Position numbers and translations under genes: made by a program | Part shown: piece after piece, positions 36,669 through 43,908 of the stretch | How the letters are laid out: each line of letters starts with the position of its first letter | How positions within the stretch are numbered: the first letter of the stretch is position 1 | Origin: Trichomonas tenax | Taxonomy: Eukaryota; Parabasalia; Trichomonadida; Trichomonadidae | Direction of reading: 5' to 3' | Assembly: GCA_023091735.1 (NCBI GenBank) | Contig: JALKBU010000383.1 | Location: 1-43,908 of the forward strand | Length of the DNA stretch: 43,908 bases | The notes under the pieces: model-generated | Seen by the model: the letters and a program-made list of their open reading frames with translations, nothing else | What the model was told of the DNA's origin: nothing | The model's database searches: none

Positions 36669-38536
36669 AGTGGTAAAAATTTGGTCCTTTTCGGAATTAT
36701 TTTTTGATCAAAATTTTTTGAAAATTTTTATGTCTTTTTTTCAAACACTTTTCTATGCCCAAACAAAAAGGGGGGAACTCTTTTGCCACTTTCTCGATAG
36801 TTTGCGTGTTCAGCAAACTTTCCCTCTGAAAGAGTAACGAGGATTTTATTGATGATAACATACTAACCACGAAAGGTGCCGCCATTCTCTAATACAAATG
36901 TCTGACGAAAGCAAAACACATTTATAAGATATAATCAATTTAATATGGGACTCGACGATTATTTCGTAATTCAAGGTTTTACAAGATGCTTATTAGAATG
37001 TGCTGCATTTGCGAAGATTTCGAGGTATGAAATTATTGCGAATATTAAGAATTTCACAATGCTACCGGGTTTTCCCTTTAAAACCATATACTGACAACAA
37101 ATAGTTACAAGATACAAAACATGTGAGTTATGAGCAATTTGGCAAATTACTTCTTGAAATACAAATTGTCAATCAGTATTAAATCTTCATTGTTCATATG
37201 GCCTCGAAAAATATAATTACCTACAGTTCCTCGCGACTAACAATACAAAGTTAACACACTTTCAATCAAAGTTTAATGAAATACAAAAACGAATCCTTTT
37301 ATTTCTAGCCACAGCAAGTATTTATTGATATTGCAATACAATGATATCTATGTGCACTCATATTCCTCTGTATATTCCCACAATGACAATAATTTTAATT
37401 TGATCAATATTTGTTATACAAAAGAATCGTTGGCCAATTGCTTGTATGGTTTATCAAGCGTATGCATGATGGAGCTCAGACATATAACTTTCTGATTTAA
37501 TCATAATTTTTTGATTTGGATATTGTTCGACTAAACTATGCGAATTCCTATAAATAACATATGAACTGGTTTATCAAAGAATCATTTTATTAATTGCTCT
37601 TAATAAATATGGTATAAAGCTCTATTTAATCCATCATTCAATAATGAATATCTATCAAAATATGTGCTAATTTAATACTAATCACGTTGTTGCATTATAC
37701 ATGATGTTTATATTGTATTTATATTGTGTACACTAGAATAACTCTTCATTTTATACAAAATTAGTTTTGTATCTGGATTCCCTATTTGCCGATTTTGTTC
37801 ATGCCTTATATTATTTTCTCGCCATTGTATGTTTGCTATTCCATCTGAGTTTAAAGGGAAAATCCGGTAAAAAGAGAAGTTTTTCCCCTTTTCCTAAACC
37901 ATTCATATGTGATGAGTCATGGGTATTTGCGCAAAAAAGTAAAACATATTTTTTGTTAATCTCATATTTTTTAGCTCTAAGGTCAATGCATAATAGATTT
38001 ATTATATTCTGATCCATTCTGATTTGACTCTAGATAATTAAGCTCCCAACATATGTTTTGATAATGAACAATATCAATGATGGAGTTATACTTTATGTCA
38101 TTGATCACTATATCTTATCTAATGATGTCATTGCAGGATTGAGCAAAAAATACATTGTTGAAATGTGGATATAAATAATCTAAGTTTTTTTGGCTCTCAT
38201 ATCAATAATATGGCGTTTCTTTCTAGATAATACTATACTTCTAGTATCTTTAGTCATAATAACTCTGTGAAGGTTTAGATTTAATAGATTAATATAGATT
38301 TTTCTCGATCAACACTTGTTCGAGAAGATATATTTATTCAAAAAATTGATACCATACTGGCAAATCATATGGGCAATCGTATGAAAACATTTTTATTCGA
38401 TTTTTACCCTGAGTCATTTAAAGTCAAAAATCAACAATTATGACTTTAATATCCTGCAGTGAGTTCCAAACTTTGGTTTTAACCTTAGAAAATTAAACAC
38501 ACCTGAATTTTAGAACTGTCAGCATTATTTGGTACA
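36669..38536. other. 1.9 kb gene-free region
   Basis: No supported gene lies here. A 62-codon minus frame (36697-36885) starting MAAPFVVS has mildly coding composition but no initiator or family. The centre holds the inverted repeat pair at 37063-37869. The rest is AT-rich without notable structure. Confidence 0.45.
37063..37869. mobile_element. Possible MITE with 20-bp terminal inverted repeats and TA ends
   Basis: The left arm TACCGGGTTTTCCCTTTAAA (37063-37082) and right arm TTTAAAGGGAAAATCCGGTA (37850-37869) are inverted copies at 19 of 20 positions. Each outer end is TA, as expected for a Tc1/mariner-type insertion at TA. The 767 bp between have no transposase frame, so it would be a nonautonomous relic. 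The pair could be chance, but a 19/20 match with complex sequence in AT-rich DNA is unlikely. Confidence 0.5.
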
Positions 38537-40657
38537 ATGGATGTCAGAGAACTGATTTTTAAAGGAAATTACAAAATATTTTTTCGACCAAAAAAATATT
38601 TTTATCGAATGGAAAACTATTACTTAAATATTCTTCTTTACTATTTCTGCCCAGCCATTGTTTACTCTGCTGGAAGATTCTTTATATGGAAAGATGTTCC
38701 TAAGAAAATATGCATTGACTTGCTTTATTTAATCGCATTTTCCACATGGTTCATGTCTTTTTGGAACTTCATATCATTCGAAGATTCATTCGTCAAAGCA
38801 AACTTCAATTATCTTTACGTCATTGCAACAACTTTATTGGCCGCAATATTTGGATTTTTAATTCATCCAGAAAAGATTTCACATGACATGACGGAATACA
38901 AAATAGCAAGAAAAAAGCAAAACCGCCTTAAATATTTGTATATCTCTGAAACAGTCTTTTTTTGCGTCATTTTATCTTTATTAATCGCCTTTATCAAAGA
39001 TGTCTACGAACTTTCGGGAAGAATATACATCAGAGAGCTTATATTTATGACACAACAAGCAGATGCTTATAAAGGAAATTTCACAATTATATTTTCGTAT
39101 TTAGAGCACTTTTCGTTATCACTTTTTGTTCCATCTGCGATAATTATATACATTTCATTCAAAATTAGCCAATATACAATTAAAATTGGTTTGGTCAATA
39201 TCAAATTCCAGCCGAACTTCCGTTTTCTTACGATTATATACTTGCTTTCATTAATTTATGTCTCACAGCAAGTTATTAAGCAAGATGGAGAAATCAAACA
39301 AGCGTGGTTTGATAGTAACGCAGTTGTTCCTACATTAGACTTGTTACAGTTCCCAAAGAAGTTACCAAATATACTGCATATAGAACTAGAATCTTATGAG
39401 ACTGTTTATGCATCAAAAGCACATGGTGGACTGCTTGCTGAATCGCGAATGCCAAACCTTGAAAGAATGGCATTGGATCCGCAAAATATTCATTTCACAA
39501 ACAGAGACAGTAACAATCTTGGAGGAGCTGTCACCCTTGATTATACAAGATTCACAACATCTGCTATTTTCGCAACAATATGCGGTGTTCCTTTCATGGG
39601 AGATTCTTTCAATAGTCGTTATCAATCTGGTTCTTCTGAACTGTATTTATCTGAACACATGTGTATATCAGATCTTTTGAAAGCAAAAGGTTACGAAACA
39701 TCAGCAACATTCGGCAGCAGGAAAGATGATTGGCAAAAAGGAAATGTCTTTTTGCTCCATCATTTCGATACTGTTAACTCTCATGAAGCAAATGGATGGA
39801 TGTTTGATAGACACATGTTCCCAATATTCCACAACCAATTGGATAAGCATATTAAATCGCACAAGCCGTGGTATGCTTTTGTTTTAACAGTTGATACGCA
39901 CGAACCAAGTATGATTTGCTCTGAATGCCCTCAAGATATAGAAAAACCATTTAGATCTGCAAACTGCAGCGATAGAAGAATTTACAAATTTGTCGAATGG
40001 GCTAAAAACCAGAGCTGGTACAATGATACAATGATATTTATTTCAGGCGACCACAAAGCAAGACATAAAGTTATTAGAAATCTCGCAGGTGAAAATATGA
40101 ACGATAGACGTACATACAATTTGTTCATCAATTCTCGTATCAAGTATGCTAATAAGACATTCAGAAACTTCACATCTTTTGATTTATATCCAACAATTTT
40201 GAGTGCAGCTGGTATCAAAGTCAAAGGCGATAAACTCGGAATAGGATATGATCTATTTTCAAATCATTCAACATATTTAGAAACAATGGGTCCTGACGAT
40301 TTAATGTATGAACTCGAAGGCACAACAAACTGGTATAACTCCAAATATCTGGGATTAGATAATACTTGTACAGGAAATGATCCATGTATATCTGGAAAGA
40401 TATCCATCGGTAATTTACCACAAAAGCCGAAATCTAAGAAGAATGATAAAGGAAAAGACAAGGACAAAAAAGATGACAAGAATGTCAAGAAGGATGACAA
40501 GAATGCGAAGAAGGATGATAAGAATGCGAAGAAGGATGATAAGAATGCGAAGAAGGATGACAAAAATAACAAAAAAGGAAAGTTAGATGAAAAGAATGCG
40601 GGTAAGCAAAATAAAAATGTGCAAAGAAAAGGCCATAATAAAGGACATGGAAAGTAG
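38537..40657 (+). CDS. LTA synthase / OpgB-like phosphoglycerol or phosphoethanolamine transferase
   Basis: This 706-residue membrane enzyme of the alkaline phosphatase superfamily has about six hydrophobic segments in residues 29-245, then an extracytoplasmic sulfatase-fold domain (about 270-600). Catalytic residues are readable: the metal Glu in PNILHIELESYE (276-287), the nucleophile Thr near 335-341 in RFTTSAIFATICGVP, and the metal pair in FISGDHKARH (about 500). Bacterial relatives move glycerol phosphate or phosphoethanolamine from phospholipid to glycans. Here the acceptor could be the trichomonad surface lipoglycan, which is inference. The C-terminus is a Lys/Asp-rich tail with five KDDKN(A/V/N)K repeats, not seen in bacteria. 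The ATG at 38537 opens the frame; a second Met at residue 25 is possible and no strong initiator is present. Confidence 0.88.
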   Translation: MDVRELIFKGNYKIFFRPKKYFYRMENYYLNILLYYFCPAIVYSAGRFFIWKDVPKKICIDLLYLIAFSTWFMSFWNFISFEDSFVKANFNYLYVIATTLLAAIFGFLIHPEKISHDMTEYKIARKKQNRLKYLYISETVFFCVILSLLIAFIKDVYELSGRIYIRELIFMTQQADAYKGNFTIIFSYLEHFSLSLFVPSAIIIYISFKISQYTIKIGLVNIKFQPNFRFLTIIYLLSLIYVSQQVIKQDGEIKQAWFDSNAVVPTLDLLQFPKKLPNILHIELESYETVYASKAHGGLLAESRMPNLERMALDPQNIHFTNRDSNNLGGAVTLDYTRFTTSAIFATICGVPFMGDSFNSRYQSGSSELYLSEHMCISDLLKAKGYETSATFGSRKDDWQKGNVFLLHHFDTVNSHEANGWMFDRHMFPIFHNQLDKHIKSHKPWYAFVLTVDTHEPSMICSECPQDIEKPFRSANCSDRRIYKFVEWAKNQSWYNDTMIFISGDHKARHKVIRNLAGENMNDRRTYNLFINSRIKYANKTFRNFTSFDLYPTILSAAGIKVKGDKLGIGYDLFSNHSTYLETMGPDDLMYELEGTTNWYNSKYLGLDNTCTGNDPCISGKISIGNLPQKPKSKKNDKGKDKDKKDDKNVKKDDKNAKKDDKNAKKDDKNAKKDDKNNKKGKLDEKNAGKQNKNVQRKGHNKGHGK
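40469..40573 (+). repeat. Five 21-bp coding minisatellite units
   Basis: A 21-bp unit (such as AAGGATGATAAGAATGCGAA plus G) is repeated five times and encodes KDDKN(A/V/N)K at the end of the transferase. Units three and four are identical. Copy number probably varies between strains. Confidence 0.9.
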
Positions 40658-41165
40658 GGACCAACACCACCAAAGAATACAACTCAAAAATGAAATTCAG
40701 AATTATGTTTTTAAAATATCTTTTGCAATAAATATTATATATGTTATTCTTGAAGTTAGAAACTCAGCATTTTAATTTTTATGATTGAGCCTAATCTCAC
40801 AATGTTCTGATATTGATATCAATATTTTTCGATAAAAGTTCGAATTCAAATGAGAAATATATTTTCAAAAAGTGACATCATAGATGCATGCTAAATGTTC
40901 ATTCAAAAATATGTATAAAAATATTAATAAAGAAATGAAAATTTTAAAAACATTGCCCGATCGTTTCTAGCTTTCAAATACGTGATTTCATTCTGTTTGC
41001 AAAACTATTAATACCAATTAATGATCAAAAGAAGGATTAAATACCTCAAGCACTAATGTCCATCTCTGTATATTTAGATTATATAGATCCATGGGTTTAT
41101 ATCGGCAACAATGTTGAAGGCTTAAGTTCGTTTTAAATATGGAATTATAGTATTACGTTTTTACA
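40658..41165. other. 0.5 kb convergent intergenic, nothing recognised
   Basis: This region lies between two convergent genes and carries both 3' ends. It is AT-rich, with no frame, repeat or RNA gene of note. Confidence 0.5.
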
Positions 41166-42053
41166 TTAAACAATAGCGATGAAAGTTGATACATCTTCTG
41201 GGATAGTCGATCTCTTGTTAGTTCCGATGAGCCTTGTTAAGCCAATAGCAAGTAAAGGAATTAATTCAGTTAAAATAAACTCAATTAGAAAGATAAAATA
41301 ATAAGCTGTGTTAAATTCAGATCTGTGCTTAAGATTTCCTGGCAGATTTGTATATAAAGAATAAATTGCAATTGAAATTGGGCGCATTATTAATGAGAAT
41401 ATAAGCAGAGTGCACAATATAAATAGTTTTGTTTCTGGAGAATGGAATCCTGGACAACATTCTTCGAATAATTTATATATTTTTGCCAAATATAGTGTAA
41501 ACATTATTGCCAATATGAGATCTCTTGTTATTGCAACACCTTGTTCAACACGATGAAACATTTTAGGATCAATAGTTATCATGCAAATAAACGAGATTGA
41601 GAATAACAAGACAATGATGGAGATAAGTGTGATCAATATACCTCTACTCTTGTCATAAAATGTGGCAGAACCCCTTTCAAGGTAATCAAAACACACAGAG
41701 CACCAAGAAAAGAATATAAAACAGTATGCGACCGCGGTAGTATATCCAGGAATGCCGCCAGGTAAAACACTATACTTATCATTGAACGTATGATCCTGTG
41801 CCGTGGGTGGATGCGTTGATAAAAATATTCCTGATACAATAAGCCCTAAGCATTTAACGAATAATGCAACGATATAACTTATCTGCGCGCCAAAGTGTCC
41901 GTGGCCAACATCTTTTTCTTCGCATGTACTTCTAATTGTTAAAAGCAAATAAATGATGCCAAATATAGTGAGAGCGATGCCAAGAACGAAGTATGTTACA
42001 GTGAAAAGCTTGATACCTGACGCTGGGTAAAGATCTTCAGTAGTAACATTCAT
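41166..42053 (-). CDS. Second seven-pass membrane protein, receptor-like
   Basis: This 295-residue protein has about seven hydrophobic segments: near residues 14-36, 52-75, 98-121, 135-157, 168-190, 204-230 and 243-270. An N-terminal sequon (NVT, residues 2-4) suggests the N-terminus is outside. No class-defining GPCR motif was recognised; the ITRDLILAIMFTLYLAKIYK segment is a conserved-looking helix with a polar start. The ATG at 42147-42149 would add 32 Lys/Phe-rich residues. I prefer 42051-42053 because an initiator TCACAA lies 16 nt before it, inside the longer version, and the resulting N-terminus is glycosylatable. Function unknown; a sensory receptor or a lipid or ion membrane protein are options. 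It does not obviously match the protein at 19200-20066. Confidence 0.8.
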   Translation of the reverse strand: MNVTTEDLYPASGIKLFTVTYFVLGIALTIFGIIYLLLTIRSTCEEKDVGHGHFGAQISYIVALFVKCLGLIVSGIFLSTHPPTAQDHTFNDKYSVLPGGIPGYTTAVAYCFIFFSWCSVCFDYLERGSATFYDKSRGILITLISIIVLLFSISFICMITIDPKMFHRVEQGVAITRDLILAIMFTLYLAKIYKLFEECCPGFHSPETKLFILCTLLIFSLIMRPISIAIYSLYTNLPGNLKHRSEFNTAYYFIFLIEFILTELIPLLAIGLTRLIGTNKRSTIPEDVSTFIAIV

Positions 42054-42065
42054 CAACAAATTTAT

Positions 42066-42071
42066 TTGTGA
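42066..42071 (-). promoter_or_regulatory. Initiator of the second seven-pass gene
   Basis: The minus strand reads TCACAA, with A+1 at 42069 and a 16-nt leader to the ATG at 42053. It favours the shorter protein. Confidence 0.5.
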
Positions 42072-42614
42072 ATTAAAAAAATCTGAGAAAAAAACCTTCT
42101 TTTTAAATTTAAATTTTTGATTTGATGATAAATATATAACCTTTGTCATTGTCTGAACTTAATAAACGAAAAATTAAAATAACGAAGAATTCATTTATTT
42201 TTGAAATACACAGCATCATGTTTATCACGAGCATGAGATTTCTTATTTGAATTTTACAAAAACAAAAAAATCAAAACAAGATCTGGTTGTTTTATCTTAC
42301 GTTCGAAAGATTAAATATTGCTTCCTTGTGAGTTATTGGAGCTATGTTTTGAGTAAAATTTTGAAATATTCGCCAAAAGTGAACCATTTTAGAAAAGTTA
42401 CTTTTTGTAAACTTTTCAAAATATGTTACCTTTGTCAAGAATTGTTTTTGTTACAAAATATTCAAAACAACGTATTTTGATTGACGCAAACAATTGAACC
42501 TGTTGAAGGAGTGTCGCTTACAGAAATCCTGCCCCAAAAAGTGTCAGGAAAAGTAACAGTATGTAAAGTGTTTTTGTCAGGTTTTTCATACTAGCACACT
42601 TCATGCTTTGAAAC

Positions 42615-42693
42615 AATTTTATCACAAGGAGTGACTGACTGCGTAGGATATGACACAAGTTCAATGCAGTCAGTCACTCTTTGTGATGAAATT
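42615..42693. repeat. Hairpin, 28-bp stem and 23-nt loop
   Basis: Arms 42615-42642 and 42666-42693 pair at 26 of 28 positions, one mismatch being G-U compatible in one transcript sense. At 79 nt it has the size of a pre-miRNA. Confidence 0.85.
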
Positions 42694-42737
42694 TAAAACT
42701 TTTAAATTCATCTCAATATCGAATACATTTTTTACGC

Positions 42738-42832
42738 TTTCATGGTTTTCTTGAGACAATTCTGTTTTCAAGTGGCGTTACATGGACAATGTTGACCATT
42801 ATGAGCAGAATTGCCCAAAGAAAACCATGAAA
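42738..42832. repeat. Hairpin, 27-bp stem
   Basis: Arms 42738-42764 and 42806-42832 pair at 24 of 27 positions, the mismatches forming one internal bulge. The loop is 41 nt. Confidence 0.8.
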
Positions 42833-42856
42833 TTTCGTTGAGTTTTTTGGTTGGAG

Positions 42857-42937
42857 CAAAATCATCATGAAAAATGGATCACTGGATGGGATGTCTTACC
42901 AAACTTATGCATTGGGTTGTTTTTAATGATGATGGTG
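42857..42937. repeat. Weaker hairpin, 18-bp stem
   Basis: Arms 42857-42874 and 42920-42937 pair at 15 of 18 positions. It continues the spacing of the two stronger hairpins. Confidence 0.5.
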
Positions 42938-42979
42938 AAAAATTTTGATTGATTTCAATGAAATTTGCTTGTAAACGAG

Positions 42980-43076
42980 TCAAAGTGTAAAGTGTCAGAT
43001 TGACATATTTTAAAAATGTGACATTTCATGTAAAATGAAAATTGTCAAAAAAAGGGGAATATCAAATTGAAATTTA
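42980..43076 (+). mobile_element. Left-end relic related to the hairpin element
   Basis: TGTAAAGTGTCAGATT at 42986-43001 is identical to the core of the left terminal repeat at 32255-32270, in the same orientation and preceded by a similar GAGTCA. A second block, GGGGAA-TATCAAATTGAAATTTA-like, at 43054-43076 matches 32381-32405 with small gaps. No partner right end is visible before the window stops. Confidence 0.65.
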
Positions 43077-43124
43077 TGTCTAAAATATATGAATAAATAT
43101 GATAATTTAAACATGATTATGATG

Positions 43125-43210
43125 GGTGGCAACTATTATAAAGCATATATTTGATAAATTCGAGATAGGTGGCATCTTTTATAAAGCACAAATTTAATGA
43201 AGGCTCCACT
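43125..43210 (+). repeat. Two copies of a 43-bp tandem repeat
   Basis: GGTGGCA-CT-TTATAAAGCA-A-ATTT-AT occurs at 43125 and again at 43168, with a few substitutions. Confidence 0.7.
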
Positions 43211-43212
43211 TT

Positions 43213-43258
43213 TTTACTCGTTGACCTTTTTGAGTTTTGCAATTTTTAACGAGTAAAC
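43213..43258. repeat. Small stem with 10-bp arms
   Basis: TTTACTCGTT near 43213-43222 pairs with AACGAGTAAA at 43249-43258. Confidence 0.55.
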
Positions 43259-43372
43259 CCCATTCCTGGACGAATCTGATGAAATATTTACGTGCTTTTT
43301 GGAGTGCTGATTCTAGTGGTGCAATCTGTTTCATGATCTTAGCAAGGTATTACTTATTCAAGATATGATTAC

Positions 43373-43412
43373 AAACAGAAACCCATTACAAATCATTAAT
43401 GGGCTTCTGTTA
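43373..43412. repeat. Compact hairpin, 16-bp stem and 8-nt loop
   Basis: Arms 43373-43388 and 43397-43412 pair at 14 of 16 positions, centred on CCATTA and TAATGG. Confidence 0.75.
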
Positions 43413-43611
43413 TGAATCTCTTTGATGATTATAACAAACACATCTCACTATTATAGCGTTCGCTCGCTTATTTTTGGTAGAGTTCCCCCGGAAAAATCAA
43501 AAAATAGAAAAGAAAAAATACGCTTCGCTCAGGAGTCAAACGGCATTCCTTTGCCCATGCATCGAGCATACATAAAGTTATACTACCTCAAGTTCACATA
43601 AAATTTGCTCA

Positions 43612-43830
43612 TTGGTAACATTACATATCAAGTTTTCGACTTTACATAACAAATATCAGATAATATGTGTCGAAAATGGTGACTTTCGTTATTTTACATG
43701 TCAAAATTCGATGCAATCTCATGGAGGCATTGAGATCCTCAAGTTAAATAGACAAGCAAATGCTGTAAACATACTCAGCGCCCCTGAAAAGCACCAATTT
43801 CTTATTAAAATAAATGGAAATACTAAATAA
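43612..43830 (+). pseudogene. Possible 3' gene fragment
   Basis: This frame of 72 codons lacks an ATG start and an initiator, but its last 55 residues (NKYQIICVENGDFRYF, then LKLNRQANAVN) look like protein. It could be the end of a gene truncated by insertion of the hairpin-rich DNA to its left. No family recognised. Confidence 0.3.
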
Positions 43831-43908
43831 GTTAAATTATTGCTTTTTTTAAAAATACAAAAACAGAGTCTCATATTCTTAAAATAATAATCTATAATCA
43901 CACTGTTT

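Larger units (their letters stand above)
42072..43908. other. 1.8 kb hairpin-rich noncoding right edge
   Basis: No complete gene is supported. The region carries three evenly spaced hairpins (42615-42937), a sequence related to the end of the 32-33 kb element (42980-43076), a 43-bp tandem repeat (43125-43210) and two small stems (43213-43258 and 43373-43412). A patch with unusual strings such as CGTTCGCTCGC and CGCTTCGCTC lies at 43456-43530. The frame 43612-43830 ends it. Confidence 0.55.

Noticed and set aside
36697..36885. 62-codon minus frame with an internal GTATGT
   Set aside because: The composition is mildly coding, but there is no initiator, no family, and no matching 3' splice signal for an intron.
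37767..38012. Hydrophobic 81-codon frame
   Set aside because: It starts at TTG and runs across the inverted-repeat arm; no support as a gene.
42247..42480. 77-codon plus frame near the right edge
   Set aside because: It starts at TTG, has low-complexity Lys/Phe/Leu content and lies in the hairpin-rich noncoding zone.
1..43908. tRNA, rRNA or CRISPR arrays
   Set aside because: No T-loop with a foldable cloverleaf, no rRNA-like block and no regularly spaced identical repeats were found; the GTTCGA strings inspected (such as 40838 and 42300) lie in unstructured AT-rich DNA.

Overview
The window looks like nuclear DNA of a parabasalid protist, most likely a Tritrichomonas-like trichomonad. The genes are intronless and densely packed on both strands, and the spacers are very AT-rich. 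No TATA boxes or prokaryotic ribosome-binding sites were seen. Ten putative genes have a trichomonad-type initiator (TCA followed by a pyrimidine and usually T/A) 7-42 nt before the start codon. The families also fit: expanded CAMK-like kinases, multi-pass adenylate cyclases, BEACH-type giants, subtilisin ectoproteases and VIT/VWA proteins. The assignment rests on gene style and families only; no database was searched.

Layout, left to right. A CAMK-like kinase (382-1554, -) is followed by a gene-poor 2 kb. Next come a small C2-like protein (3591-4292, +), a probable acylated pseudokinase (4489-5643, -) and an exostosin-type glycosyltransferase (6167-7492, -). A class III adenylate cyclase follows (9102-11219, +); its 5' half is decayed into debris (about 8045-9101). 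A 2237-residue BEACH-family-like giant that seems to lack the BEACH domain itself (12176-18889, +) is followed by a seven-pass membrane protein (19200-20066, +), a coiled-coil/proline-rich protein (20400-21554, -) and an HMG-box protein (22614-23048, +). Two tandem broken copies of a beta-helix surface-protein-like gene lie at 23658-25508. They are followed by the RNA ligase RtcB (25547-27052, -), a GT77-like glycosyltransferase (27492-28565, -) and a membrane subtilisin (29064-32060, -).

The stretch 32230-33284 is a noncoding element with 51-bp terminal inverted repeats and a string of long hairpins inside. After it come a 73-residue acidic protein (33821-34042, -), a VIT/VWA protein with a PARP4/VWA5-like C-terminus (34301-36655, -), a gene-free 1.9 kb containing an inverted repeat pair with TA ends (37063-37869), a bacterial-style phosphoglycerol/phosphoethanolamine transferase (38537-40657, +) and a second seven-pass protein (41166-42053, -). 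The last 1.8 kb is noncoding and again rich in hairpins, including a sequence related to the left end of the 32-33 kb element.

There is no operon logic; each gene has its own promoter. Themes are surface and envelope biology (glycosyltransferases, LTA-synthase-like transferase, ectoprotease, beta-helix pseudogenes, seven-pass proteins) and signalling (kinase, pseudokinase, cyclase). The most unusual observation is the multi-hairpin element and its relatives at the right edge.
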